Counted from the stretch's first letter, positions 8,109 to 16,533 are shown. The stretch is DNA of 64,000 nucleotides from Actinomycetota bacterium (GCA_020161795.1 JAIUOR010000030.1:60825-124824); one strand, 5' to 3'. Translations and numbers: made by a program. Notes: generated from the sequence alone by a model not told the origin.

Positions 8109-10175
8109 GTGCTGACCGACTCCGACTCCCTGCTGGCCGGCCTGGATCCGCAGCAGGCCGAGGTCGCGACCAGCTTCGGCGTGCCGGTCGGGGTCATCGC
8201 CGGCGCCGGCACCGGCAAGACCCGCGCCATCACCCATCGGATCGCCTACGGCGTCCATACCGGTGCCTACCAGGCGCGGGCGGTGCTGGCGGTCACCTTC
8301 ACCACCCGGGCCGCCGGTGAGTTGCGCACGCGGCTGCGGGCGCTGGGCGCGCAGGGCGTCGCTGCCCGGACGTTCCACTCCGCGGCGCTGCGGCAGGCGC
8401 AGTACTTCTGGCCGCGGGCGTACCGGACGCAGCTGCCGCCGGTCAGCGAGGCGCGGCTGCCTCTGGTCGCCGAAGCCGCTCGGCGGCTGCGGCTGAACGT
8501 CGAGCCGCCCGTCGTGCGCGATCTGCTCACCGAGATCTCCTGGGCGAAGGTCAGCAATGTCTCGGCCGGCGACTACGCCGAACTGGCGACGGCCGCCGGA
8601 CGGGAGGTGGCCGGTCTGGAGGCCGACTGGGTGGGACGGGTGGTCGGCCGCTACGAGCAGGTCAAGGCCGATCGCGGTGTGATCGACTTCGACGACATCC
8701 TGCTGTGCACGACCGCCCTGCTGAGCGACCACCCGGGCATCGCCGAGGAGATTCGCTCCACCTACCAGCACCTGGTGGTGGACGAGTACCAGGACGTCAG
8801 CCCCGTCCAGCAGACGCTGCTGGAGCTGTGGCGGGGCGGCTCCGACGACCTGTGCGTGGTGGGCGATCCGGCGCAGACCATCCACTCCTTCGCCGGCGCC
8901 AGCCCCGACTACCTCACCGGGTTCACCACCCGCTTCCCGCAGGCCCGGCTGATCCGCCTGGTACGCGACTACCGCTCCTCGCCCCAGATCGTCGAGTTGG
9001 CCAACACGGTCTCGGTCCGTGCCCGGATCGCCGGCACCGTCAAGCTGGAATCCCAGTGTGAACCCGGGCCTCCGCCCCGCCTCGTCGAGACGCAGACCGA
9101 AGCCGACGAGGCGCAGGCGGTGGTCGCCTGGCTGCGGGAACGACACGCCGCCGGCGTGCCCTGGCGCCAGATGGCGGTGCTCTATCGGGTGCACGCCCAG
9201 TCGCCGTTGTTCGAGACCGCCCTGACCGAAGCCGGCATCGGGTTCAGCATCCGCGGTGGCGACGGCTTCTTCGAGCGGCCCGAGGTGCGCCAGGCGATCG
9301 GAGCACTCGGGAAGGCGGCCCAGCGCGATCCGTCGGCGGATGCGGTGGGCTCCTGTCGCGAGGTGCTGGAGCGGCTGGGCTGGACGGCCACCGCGCCCGC
9401 TGGTCAGGGCCGGGTGCGGGAGCGGTGGGAGTCGCTGGCAGCGCTGCTGGGGCTGGCCGAAGACCTGGTATCCGGCCGCGTCGTTGCGGACCTGGCCGCG
9501 CTGGCCGCGGAACTCCAGCAGCGGGCCACCGCCGAACACGCGCCGGTCGGTGAGGGCGTGGCGCTGTCGACCCTGCACGCCGCCAAGGGCCTGGAGTGGG
9601 AGGCGGTGGCGGTGGTCGGAGTCCAGGAGGGCACCCTGCCGCTCTCGCTGGCAGCCACCGCGGAACAGGTCGCCGAGGAGGGCCGGCTGTTCTACGTGGG
9701 CGTCACCCGGGCCCGCCGCTACCTGCTGCTGACCTGGTCGCGGAGCCGCCGGGGCGGCGGCCCGCGTCAGGCCTCCCGCTTCCTGGACGGGTTCAGCACG
9801 GCCGCGCCCGCGCCGGAGCCGCTCCCGGTGCCCCGGACCCGCCGCGGAACCGCGCAGACCGCGAGCTGCCGGGTGTGCGATCGTCCCTTGAGCTCCGGCG
9901 CGGAACGCAAGCTGGGGCGCCACCTGGACTGCACCCCGGCCTACGATGAGCAGGTGCTCACCCGGCTGACCCAGTGGCGGGCGCAGCGAGCCGCGGAACG
10001 CAGCGTCCCGGTCTTCGTGGTGTTCACCGACGCCACCCTGATGGCGATCGCCGAAGCGATGCCGGCCGACGACGCCGCGCTGCGGCAGATCCCCGGGGTC
10101 GGGCCGGCCAAGACCGGGCTGTACGGGTCGCAGGTGCTGGAACTGATCGCTCAGGCGGCGAAGCCGGGCAGATAG
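8109..10175 (+). CDS. uvrD2: UvrD2-type ATP-dependent 3'-5' DNA helicase with HRDC domain
   Basis: This is a superfamily 1A helicase of the actinobacterial UvrD2 type, acting in DNA repair or replication. The 688-residue protein has Walker A AGAGTGKT at 31-38, a VVDEYQDVSP motif II, LSTLHAAKGLEWEAV and FYVGVTRAR motifs, then a zinc-type segment (CRVC followed by HLDC) and a C-terminal HRDC domain ending in RQIPGVGPAKTGLYG. Mycobacterial UvrD2 carries four cysteines at the zinc site; here the third ligand position looks like His. GTG 8109 was chosen because a -10 box lies seven bases upstream. The frame is open further upstream, but there it only mirrors recC. The 3' end overlaps the convergent aarF gene by 25 bases. 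Confidence 0.92.
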   Translation: MLTDSDSLLAGLDPQQAEVATSFGVPVGVIAGAGTGKTRAITHRIAYGVHTGAYQARAVLAVTFTTRAAGELRTRLRALGAQGVAARTFHSAALRQAQYFWPRAYRTQLPPVSEARLPLVAEAARRLRLNVEPPVVRDLLTEISWAKVSNVSAGDYAELATAAGREVAGLEADWVGRVVGRYEQVKADRGVIDFDDILLCTTALLSDHPGIAEEIRSTYQHLVVDEYQDVSPVQQTLLELWRGGSDDLCVVGDPAQTIHSFAGASPDYLTGFTTRFPQARLIRLVRDYRSSPQIVELANTVSVRARIAGTVKLESQCEPGPPPRLVETQTEADEAQAVVAWLRERHAAGVPWRQMAVLYRVHAQSPLFETALTEAGIGFSIRGGDGFFERPEVRQAIGALGKAAQRDPSADAVGSCREVLERLGWTATAPAGQGRVRERWESLAALLGLAEDLVSGRVVADLAALAAELQQRATAEHAPVGEGVALSTLHAAKGLEWEAVAVVGVQEGTLPLSLAATAEQVAEEGRLFYVGVTRARRYLLLTWSRSRRGGGPRQASRFLDGFSTAAPAPEPLPVPRTRRGTAQTASCRVCDRPLSSGAERKLGRHLDCTPAYDEQVLTRLTQWRAQRAAERSVPVFVVFTDATLMAIAEAMPADDAALRQIPGVGPAKTGLYGSQVLELIAQAAKPGR

Positions 10176-11473
10176 CGCCGCAGCACCGCGGCGAAGTTCG
10201 CCGTGACGTCGAGCTGGGCCAGCACGGCTATCCCGCCCAGCCACACCCGGTAGATCAGGCCGTACTCCGGCGGGATGTTCAGTTTCAGCGGGATCTGGTC
10301 TGCACCCATGCTGTGGTGCACCCGGCCGAACTGGGAGCGGGTCCATTCCCGGTCGAAGTGGAACTCCTCGACGCTGGCCGGCTCGACGAACGGGTTGAGA
10401 TAGTCTAAAAGCTCGGCTGCGGCCACCTCACCGGCGATGAACCCTTCGTCCGCCAGACCGGCCAGCATCCCTTCGGCATCGCCGGCCACCGCGCGCCGGA
10501 TCAGCTCTCCCATCGGCCGTGGCAGGCCGTCGGGGAACCGGGCGGTGAGCCCGAAGTCGACCACGCCGAGCCGACCGTCCGGGGTGACCAGGAAGTTGCC
10601 GGGGTGCGGGTCGCCGTGCAGGATCCCGCCCAGGGCCGGACCGGCGAACAGGAAGGTGACGTAGTCCAGCGCGGTGGCGTTGCGCTGGTCCGGTGGTGCG
10701 GCGGCCATGGCGCTGAGCCGGGTTCCCGTCACCCAGTCCGAGACCAGCACGCGGGTGGTGGCGATCCGGGCCCGGGGGACGACGAAGCGCGGATGGCCGA
10801 TGACCGCCTCAGCCATCTGGTTCTGGGCCTCGGCCTCGTGAAGGTAGTCCACCTCCTCCGCGATCCGCGCGGCCACCTCGCGGGTGAGCGCCACCACGTC
10901 CAGCCCGCCGGTCACCGGCGAGGCGGCGGCCGCGAGCCGCTGGATCTGCTTCAGGTCGCTGCGCAGGGCGGCGTCCGCGCCCGGATACTGCACCTTGACC
11001 GCCACCGGATCACCCGAACCGGCCAGCCGGGCACGGTGCACCTGGCCGATCGACGCGGCAGCCGCCGGCCGCGGCTCGAATTCGGCGAAGTGGGAGCGCC
11101 AGTCGGAGCCGAGTTCGGCGCGCAGCACGCCGTGGACGCGGGAGGTCGGCATCGGGGGAGCCGAATCCTGCAGCGCCGCGAGCTTGGCGCGAAACGGTGC
11201 CGCGAACTCCTCCGGCAGCATCGCCTCCATCATGCTCAGCACCTGGCCGAACTTCATCGCGCCGCCCTTGAGCTCGCCCAGAACGGCGAACAGTTGCTCC
11301 GCCGCGGCGCGGGACAGGTCCGCCTCCACCTGGGCGGCCGGCTCCCCGAGCAGCTTGCGCCCGGCGCCCAGGGTGGCCCGCCCGGCTGCGCCGAGCGGGA
11401 TGCTCAGCAACCTGGCGGCCCGGCCCAAGGAGCCTTCGGGCAGGACGGGACGGCTGGCGCGGGGATCGGTCAC
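10151..11473 (-). CDS. AarF/ABC1/UbiB-family atypical kinase
   Basis: This is a 440-residue ABC1/ADCK-type kinase-like protein. Family members support quinone or lipid metabolism as ATPases; the substrate here is unknown. The sequence shows the KxGQ segment (MKFGQVLSMM), the Ala-rich loop AAASIGQVHRA, the VAVKVQYPG lysine and the catalytic HGDPHPGNF followed by VVDFG. GTG 11473 gives the family's usual N-terminus; the longer open frame upstream runs into the next gene's end. It is the last gene of a minus-strand group with the ThiF-like and zinc-ribbon genes. This order next to uvrD2 matches the homologous mycobacterial locus (Rv3196-Rv3198c). Confidence 0.88.
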   Translation of the reverse strand: MTDPRASRPVLPEGSLGRAARLLSIPLGAAGRATLGAGRKLLGEPAAQVEADLSRAAAEQLFAVLGELKGGAMKFGQVLSMMEAMLPEEFAAPFRAKLAALQDSAPPMPTSRVHGVLRAELGSDWRSHFAEFEPRPAAAASIGQVHRARLAGSGDPVAVKVQYPGADAALRSDLKQIQRLAAAASPVTGGLDVVALTREVAARIAEEVDYLHEAEAQNQMAEAVIGHPRFVVPRARIATTRVLVSDWVTGTRLSAMAAAPPDQRNATALDYVTFLFAGPALGGILHGDPHPGNFLVTPDGRLGVVDFGLTARFPDGLPRPMGELIRRAVAGDAEGMLAGLADEGFIAGEVAAAELLDYLNPFVEPASVEEFHFDREWTRSQFGRVHHSMGADQIPLKLNIPPEYGLIYRVWLGGIAVLAQLDVTANFAAVLRRYLPGFAA

Positions 11474-11492
11474 CGCTCCAGTGTGCCTGGTG

Positions 11493-12341
11493 TCAGGCAA
11501 CGGCCAGCGTGCACCCGCAGCCCGGATGCACCGGCCACTCCCGCGTGTGCAGGGTGAGACCGGTCGCGTGAAGCTCGAGGGTGCGTCCGGTGACATCCGG
11601 TTCACCGCCGCGCAGCTGGCACTGGATCTGAACCACGACGGTGCTCACCGCCCAGGCCAGCAGGGTGGGATCGGGCACCGGACGGTCCCGGCACAGCTGG
11701 GCGGCCAGTATCGGCCAGGCGGGGTCGTAGCGGCAGCGCAGCAGATCCTGGCAGCGCACGCAGGGAGTGCTGCCCGGGCTGACCAGCGGTCCGACCACGG
11801 CGCGGTCCGCCTCCAGCCGGACGATCAGATGGGTGCGCCCGGTGCGGGCCAGCGCATCGGTCAGGATCCGGTCGGGCTCCTGGGTGTCGGTCGCGATCAC
11901 GACGAAGGCAGGGAGTTCATCGGTGAGACGGCCCCAGTGGGGGAGCGGCGAGTCGTTCGGCCGGGGGCGGCGGGCGTGCGAGAACCGCACCACCTCGGCC
12001 GGCCCGGCCCGGGTGACGCCGTCCGCGATCTGATCGGCCAGGACGCCGTCCCCGATCAGCCCGAAGCGCGGACTGCGCCCCGGATCGGTGGCGAGCAGGC
12101 CCGCGGAATCCAGCCGGGCCAGCAGCCAGGGCAGCCACGGCGCCGGCAACCCGGGAGCGAGCCGCTCGAGTTCGGCAATGGTCCGTGGCTCGGCCAGCGC
12201 GGTCACCGCATCGGCCACCCCGGCCGGCACTCCCTCCAGAACGATCCCGGCGGCATCGAGCCCGAGCTGCAGCACGCCCTCGCCGCGCCAGGTGAGGGGA
12301 AGCCGGCCGGCCAACCGGTAGCGGCGGGGGAGTTCGGGCAT
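11493..12341 (-). CDS. ThiF/cyclodehydratase-like (TOMM leader-binding-like) protein
   Basis: The 282-residue protein resembles the E1-like 'TOMM precursor leader peptide-binding' family. A Rossmann-type stretch GLIGDGVLADQIADG lies near residues 110-130. A metal-site pattern CVRC with QDLLRCRYDPAWP follows, and a C-terminal HPGCGC supplies further cysteines. Such proteins usually help bind leader peptides of azole-containing RiPPs, but I see no YcaO cyclodehydratase, dehydrogenase or precursor gene here, so RiPP function is doubtful. The mycobacterial homologue (Rv3196) sits in the same place. ATG 12341 gives a normal N-terminus (MPELPRRYRL). It lies 19 bases upstream of the AarF gene, probably in one transcript. 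Confidence 0.72.
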   Translation of the reverse strand: MPELPRRYRLAGRLPLTWRGEGVLQLGLDAAGIVLEGVPAGVADAVTALAEPRTIAELERLAPGLPAPWLPWLLARLDSAGLLATDPGRSPRFGLIGDGVLADQIADGVTRAGPAEVVRFSHARRPRPNDSPLPHWGRLTDELPAFVVIATDTQEPDRILTDALARTGRTHLIVRLEADRAVVGPLVSPGSTPCVRCQDLLRCRYDPAWPILAAQLCRDRPVPDPTLLAWAVSTVVVQIQCQLRGGEPDVTGRTLELHATGLTLHTREWPVHPGCGCTLAVA

Positions 12342-12436
12342 GGCCCCACCCAAACCGTCATCGCACGCGTGAGACAACCCCAGGGAGCGAGTCGGCAACA
12401 CCGGCGTCCGGCCCGGCAACATCGTGGTCCGGACAT

Positions 12437-12475
12437 GCGAGAGCGCCGGGCCCAGTAGGGCGCCGGCGCTCTCGC
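12437..12475 (-). terminator. Hairpin after the zinc-ribbon gene
   Basis: A perfect 13-bp inverted repeat (12437-12449 and 12463-12475) with a 13-base loop begins ten bases after the stop of the small gene. There is no T tract. It may terminate or attenuate transcription between the small gene and the ThiF-like gene. Confidence 0.65.
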
Positions 12476-12484
12476 AGGACGGGC

Positions 12485-12649
12485 TCAGGCCTGCTTCGGC
12501 AGGAAGCGGGTGAGGTTGGTGCCGCAGACGGGGCACTTCGCCTTGGCGATGCGGGTGCCCTTCTCATTCACGGTGACGTCGCCGGTCGCCTCGCGGTGAT
12601 CCTTGCACTTCACGCAGTAGAACGAACCGGAGTAGCTGTCCTGTGCCAC
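12485..12649 (-). CDS. 54-residue zinc-ribbon protein (DUF5679-like)
   Basis: I found this small gene by translating the minus strand from GTG at 12649. The 54-residue product has two CxxC pairs (C12/C15 and C39/C42) spaced as a zinc ribbon and a basic C-terminus (LTRFLPKQA). It resembles the DUF5679 family of small actinobacterial proteins; the function is unknown and binding to nucleic acid or protein is only a guess. A strong GAGGAG ribosome site precedes the GTG, and a hairpin terminator follows ten bases after the stop, so it is probably transcribed well by itself. The mycobacterial locus carries whiB7 in this neighbourhood; no whiB7 is present here. Confidence 0.8.
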   Translation of the reverse strand: MAQDSYSGSFYCVKCKDHREATGDVTVNEKGTRIAKAKCPVCGTNLTRFLPKQA

Positions 12650-12711
12650 GGTTTCTCCTCAGATGTTGGTGGTTCCCCGTTCCCAGTGGCGTCGGGGTAG
12701 CTTGCCGCGTC

Positions 12712-12717
12712 AGTTTA
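12712..12717 (-). promoter_or_regulatory. -10 box of the zinc-ribbon gene
   Basis: TAAACT on the minus strand, about 62 bases before the GTG start. The surrounding 278-base gap (12650-12927) holds the divergent promoters of this gene and the YgjP-like gene and nothing else I can identify. Confidence 0.35.
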
Positions 12718-12915
12718 CACAGCGACGCGAGGTTGGCCAGTAACGTGCCCGGGGAGTTTTCTTGCCCACTCCCGCGGCGGACATGCCGCGAGGCCTCGCC
12801 CACCAGTGCCGCGCGCCTTCCCCTGCGAGCAGCTCCGGCCCGGGAAGGCCTCGCTGGCGATGAACCTAGTGGCCCGGCGGGCGTTGGTCAACCCGCCGCT
12901 GTCTCAGCGGGCCAG

Positions 12916-12921
12916 TAGGGT
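12916..12921 (+). promoter_or_regulatory. -10 box of the YgjP-like gene, leaderless
   Basis: TAGGGT, then six bases, then ATG at 12928. The spacing fits transcription starting at the A of the start codon. Confidence 0.5.
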
Positions 12922-12927
12922 GCGGCC

Positions 12928-13446
12928 ATGGAGGCAGAACAGGTCGAGATCCGGCGCAGCGCCCGCCGCAGCCGCACCCTCACGGTCTTCCGCGAACAGG
13001 GCCGGCTGGTGGCGGTCGTCCCGGCCCGGGCCACCGGTCAGCAGGTGGACGATCTGGTGCCCGGTCTGGTCAACCGGTTCCTGGCCAAGGAGTCCCGGGG
13101 GCGGGTGTCCGGCGGCGACGAGGCACTGCACGAGCGGGCGATCGAGCTGGCCCAGCGCTACCTGGCCGACCGGCTGCGCGTGCCGCTGCCCCCGTTCCGG
13201 ATCGTCTGGGCGGCGAACCAGCGGCGTCGGTGGGGTTCGTGCACGGCCGCCACCGGTCAGATCCGCATCTCGGATCGGTTGCGGCAGCTCCCCGGCTGGG
13301 TCGGCGACTACGTGCTGCTCCACGAGCTGGCCCACCTGGTGGAGCCCAACCATTCGGCGCGGTTCTGGGAGCTGGTTGCCGGCTATCCCCAGGCGGAGCG
13401 GGCGCGGGGCTTCCTGGAAGGCATCGAGTTCGCCGACAACCGGTGA
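12928..13446 (+). CDS. YgjP/M48-like zinc metallopeptidase
   Basis: The 172-residue protein belongs to the YgjP-like (DUF45) metallopeptidase group. It has the RRWGSC segment typical of the family and a zinc-binding HELAH motif followed by a downstream acidic region ([22 protein letters not shown], here given only as HELAH with NHSARFW after it). No signal peptide or membrane segment is visible, so it should be cytoplasmic; the substrate is unknown. ATG 12928 has no Shine-Dalgarno site but a -10 box six bases upstream, indicating a leaderless mRNA. It converges on the DUF2342 gene with a 21-base gap. Confidence 0.85.
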   Translation: MEAEQVEIRRSARRSRTLTVFREQGRLVAVVPARATGQQVDDLVPGLVNRFLAKESRGRVSGGDEALHERAIELAQRYLADRLRVPLPPFRIVWAANQRRRWGSCTAATGQIRISDRLRQLPGWVGDYVLLHELAHLVEPNHSARFWELVAGYPQAERARGFLEGIEFADNR

Positions 13447-13467
13447 TCCGCCGGTGCCGGTAGACCC

Positions 13468-14823
13468 CTAGTCGTCGTTCTGCTCGGCATCCAGCAGCTT
13501 GGCCAGCTCGGCATCGAGGTCGTCGGGAGCCTGCGGCTGGTGGCCCTGCTCGGCGAAGCCCAGCGGATCGTCCAGTTCGGCGGCGGTGGGGATCAGGTCG
13601 GGGTGGGCCCAGGTGGCGTCCCGGGCCGCCGCGCCGCGGGCAGCGCGGGTGGCCGCCCACAGATTGGCCGCGTCCCTGGTGCGCCGGGGACGCAGTTCCA
13701 GCCCGACCAGCGCTCGCAACGCCGCCTCGGCGGGGCCGCCGGCCGCGCGCCGCCGGCGGAGCATCTCGGTGAGCCCGGTGGCGGCCGGCATCCGCGAGCG
13801 GGTGGCCTGGTCGACCACCTCGTCCACCCAGCCCTCGACCAGGGCGAGCAGGGTCTCCAGCCGGCCCAGCACCTGGCGCTGTTCCTCACTGACCTGGGGG
13901 ACGAACAGCGAACCCGCCACCGCCTGGCCGGCCTGCTCGATCTCGGCCGGCGTCATCGCATTGCTGAGCTGGGTCTCGATCGCCTGCTCCAGGGCGGAGG
14001 GGTCGATCGAGATGCCGCGCGCGTAGTGCTCGACCAGCGCCAGCAGTTGTGGCCCGAGCCAGCCGACAGCGCCGAAGAGCCGCTGGCGGGCGGTCTCCCG
14101 CAGGGCGAGGAAGAGCAGCACGTCGTCGGCGGGGATGTCGAGCCCCTCACCGAACCGGGCCAGGTTGGTGGGCAGCAGGGCCACCACGGGCCGCGGGGTG
14201 AGCGGCAGCCCGATGTCGCCGGCGCTGACGGCCTCCAGCGCCAGGCTGCCCAGGGACTGCCCGACCTGCGCGGCGAACATGCCCGCCGCCGCCGTCCGGA
14301 TCATCGGCTGCATCATCGCGGCGGCCGGATCGTCCGACTGGCTGGTCAGCAGCCCGCCGAGGGTGTGGGTGAGCTGACCGACCACCGGACGGATCAGCTG
14401 CTGCCAGGTGCTGAAGGTGTGCTCCACCCAGTCGGCCCGGCTCCACGCGGTGGCCGGCGGGGTGAGCGGTGAGAACGCGATCTGCTCGTCCAGCCACAGG
14501 TCGGCCAACTCCGAGGCGGACCGGATCGCCGCCAGCTCGGCGGCGGTCGGGCTGGGATCGCTGCCGGCGCCGGCGGTCACCTTGCGGGCGATGTCCTTGG
14601 TGAAGTTCCAGTTGATCCCGGTGTCGGAGTCGGTGGGGCCGAATCCGGCGAGCTGGGTGGTGAAGGCGGTCATCATCGACTGCATCCGCGCCATCAGGGC
14701 CTCCACGTCAAGGCGGCCGTCCGGGCCTGGCGTGATGCCGAACTGCGAGAGAAAGCGTAGGAGGGCCTCCTCCTCGGGATCGGGGTCGCCGCCCAGTCGA
14801 TCGTCGTTGCTGCCGTCGCTCAT
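13468..14823 (-). CDS. DUF2342 zincin-like protein (zinc-dependent metalloprotease family)
   Basis: The 451-residue protein matches the actinobacterial DUF2342/Zincin_2 family (homologue of Rv3195). The conserved C-terminal block is clear: LVGLELRPRRTRDAANLW followed by WAHPDLIPTAAELDDPLGF. In family members I recall, the metal-site helix reads like REAAHxRLF; here the matching segment is RETARQRLF, so a metal-binding His seems to be missing, and there is no HExxH motif. The protein may be catalytically inactive. ATG 14823 was chosen for its TAGGAG ribosome site. It is divergent from the PDZ-Lon gene, with which it shares a 116-base promoter region. Confidence 0.82.
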   Translation of the reverse strand: MSDGSNDDRLGGDPDPEEEALLRFLSQFGITPGPDGRLDVEALMARMQSMMTAFTTQLAGFGPTDSDTGINWNFTKDIARKVTAGAGSDPSPTAAELAAIRSASELADLWLDEQIAFSPLTPPATAWSRADWVEHTFSTWQQLIRPVVGQLTHTLGGLLTSQSDDPAAAMMQPMIRTAAAGMFAAQVGQSLGSLALEAVSAGDIGLPLTPRPVVALLPTNLARFGEGLDIPADDVLLFLALRETARQRLFGAVGWLGPQLLALVEHYARGISIDPSALEQAIETQLSNAMTPAEIEQAGQAVAGSLFVPQVSEEQRQVLGRLETLLALVEGWVDEVVDQATRSRMPAATGLTEMLRRRRAAGGPAEAALRALVGLELRPRRTRDAANLWAATRAARGAAARDATWAHPDLIPTAAELDDPLGFAEQGHQPQAPDDLDAELAKLLDAEQNDD

Positions 14824-14890
14824 GCTGCTCCTAGAAGTGCTCGCCCCCATTGTCTCCCAGCATCCCAAGGGTTTTCTCAAGCGTCGGCGG

Positions 14891-14896
14891 TATCGT
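14891..14896 (+). promoter_or_regulatory. -10 box of the PDZ-Lon operon
   Basis: TATCGT about 43 bases before the GTG at 14940. The transcript would begin just before a 20-bp palindrome (14905-14924). Confidence 0.35.
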
Positions 14897-14904
14897 GCTG
14901 CATG

Positions 14905-14924
14905 GCACCGCCGATCGGCGGTGC
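14905..14924. promoter_or_regulatory. Perfect 20-bp palindrome in the PDZ-Lon leader
   Basis: Half-site GCACCGCCGA at 14905-14914 is followed directly by its exact reverse complement, with no spacer. It lies between the putative -10 box and the GGAGGGG ribosome site. It could be an operator for a dimeric repressor or form a stem in the mRNA. Confidence 0.5.
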
Positions 14925-14939
14925 GGTGGAGGGGCTCCA

Positions 14940-16001
14940 GTGACCAAGCAGACATGGACGGCGGCTGTCGCCGCGCTGCTGTTCGTCGCGCTGGCCGCGG
15001 TGATCGCGATGGTCCCGGTGCCCTTCGTGACCTGGAGCCCGGGATCCACCGTCGACCTCCTGGGCGACGTCGAAGGCGAGGACGGCCCGACGCCCGCGAT
15101 CCGGATCGACGGCGCCGAGACCTATCCGGTCACCGGCGAGGTGCTGATGGCGACCGTGTCGGTGACCCGCCCCGACAGCGCGCTGACGCTCCCGGAGGCG
15201 CTGCTGGCCTACTGGCTTCCGGCTCGCGAGGTTCTGCCGCGGGACGTGGTGTACCGTCCCGGCGTCGAGGCCGGCGAACTGCAGCAGGAGAGCGCCCGGC
15301 TGATGGACGACTCCCAGTCGATGGCGGTGGTGGCCGCGCTGCGGGCGGCCGGCGTCCCGGTGAACGAGCTGCCGATGGTGGACTGGGTCTCGGTGACCGG
15401 CCCCGCGCACGACCAGTTGCAGCTTGGCGATCTGATCACGGCGGTCGACAACCAGCCGGTCGAGCGGATCAGCGACGTGCAGGAGGCTATCGCGGCCCAC
15501 GGGATCGGCGAGGCGGTCAAGTTCGACCTGGAACGGGACGGGGAGGCCCTGGCCAAGACCGTGACCACCCGTGCCTCGTCCACCGAGCCGTCCGCCCCGG
15601 TGGTGGGGGTCGGCTGGGCGGTGGGGTATCAGTTCGCCCCCCAGGTGAGCTTCGGCATCGACGCCTCGGTCGGCGGCTCCAGCGCCGGGCTGCCGTTCGC
15701 GATCTCGATCTACGCGATGCTCACCCGCGACGACCTGCTGGGCGGGCGGGTGATCGCCGGCACCGGCACGCTGGATGCCAGCGGCCGGGTGGGCCAGATC
15801 GGTGCCGTGCAGGAGAAGGTCGCCGCCGCGGCGCGCGACGGCGCCTCGGCCTTCCTGCTGCCGGGCTCGAACTGCGAGGACGCCCAGGTCTCCTACGACG
15901 GGCTGCGGCTGATCCCGGTCGACAACCTCGGCGATGCCCTGGCCGCGCTGGACATGCTCGACGACCCCACCAAATTCGACGACATCCCGGTATGCCCATG
16001 A
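14940..16001 (+). CDS. Membrane-anchored PDZ-Lon (S16) protease, YlbL/DdcP-like
   Basis: The 353-residue protein has an N-terminal membrane segment (about residues 6-26), a PDZ domain around 130-200 (LGDLITAVDNQPV) and a C-terminal Lon-type S16 domain. The catalytic pair is visible: Ser248 in GGSSAG and Lys293 in VQEKVAAAA, 45 residues apart, the same distance I recall for B. subtilis YlbL/DdcP, a protease that removes the SOS division inhibitor YneA. The protease domain should face outside the membrane. GTG 14940 has a GGAGGGG site. The stop overlaps the next start (ATGA), so both are coupled. The mycobacterial homologue is Rv3194c. A checkpoint role here is inference. Confidence 0.87.
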   Translation: MTKQTWTAAVAALLFVALAAVIAMVPVPFVTWSPGSTVDLLGDVEGEDGPTPAIRIDGAETYPVTGEVLMATVSVTRPDSALTLPEALLAYWLPAREVLPRDVVYRPGVEAGELQQESARLMDDSQSMAVVAALRAAGVPVNELPMVDWVSVTGPAHDQLQLGDLITAVDNQPVERISDVQEAIAAHGIGEAVKFDLERDGEALAKTVTTRASSTEPSAPVVGVGWAVGYQFAPQVSFGIDASVGGSSAGLPFAISIYAMLTRDDLLGGRVIAGTGTLDASGRVGQIGAVQEKVAAAARDGASAFLLPGSNCEDAQVSYDGLRLIPVDNLGDALAALDMLDDPTKFDDIPVCP

Positions 16002-16498
16002 GTGATGCCCTGACCGCCGCCCTGATCGAGGTGGAGCGGCATGTCGGACGCCTGGGCTGGGATCAGCCCGCGCGGCTGTTCGCGCTGGTCCGCACCGCGG
16101 AACTGATGGCCGCGGAGCCGACCCTGGCCGAGCATCTGGGAGCCGCCCCGGCCGATGGCTACACCTCCATCGAGCAGGAGGAGTTCGTCGCCGGTGACGA
16201 CCTGGCCCAGACGCTGGCCCGGATCGCCTGGCCGCCGACGGTGGCCGGTTGCGTGCTGGCCCTGGAGCGGCTCTTCCTGCCGGCCGATGCGGAGGTCGAG
16301 TTGCCCGAGGATCCGGCCGCCGCGGCACGGGTTGTCGCCGACCATCCGCAGCGCCTCGACCTGCGCGTGGTGGTCGGGGTGACCCGCGACGGAGCCCAGC
16401 ACGGTGTGGCGCGGGTTCGCGGCGATGCGCAGGAGCTGATCGGCGGTAACGACCTGGTTCCCGCCTTGGCGTCGGCCCTGTCGCGTACATTGGACTGA
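15998..16498 (+). CDS. PPA1309-type conserved protein, function unknown
   Basis: This 166-residue acidic soluble protein resembles a family named after a Cutibacterium acnes gene. It begins MSDALTAALIEVERHVGRLG and ends ASALSRTLD; I see no catalytic motif, signal peptide or membrane segment. Its start overlaps the PDZ-Lon stop by four bases (ATGA), so translation is coupled, and UPF0182 follows after 35 bases. An in-frame ATG two codons earlier is less likely given this overlap. The tight link to the PDZ-Lon gene suggests a partner or regulator of that protease, but that is inference only. Confidence 0.75.
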   Translation: MSDALTAALIEVERHVGRLGWDQPARLFALVRTAELMAAEPTLAEHLGAAPADGYTSIEQEEFVAGDDLAQTLARIAWPPTVAGCVLALERLFLPADAEVELPEDPAAAARVVADHPQRLDLRVVVGVTRDGAQHGVARVRGDAQELIGGNDLVPALASALSRTLD

Positions 16499-16533
16499 CA
16501 GCCTTGTTGTTCCGGCCTTACTGAGGAGATCTT

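Noticed and set aside
1..12000. Defence island around recBCD
   Set aside because: Only housekeeping repair genes are present; no restriction, abortive infection, toxin-antitoxin or phage genes were seen.
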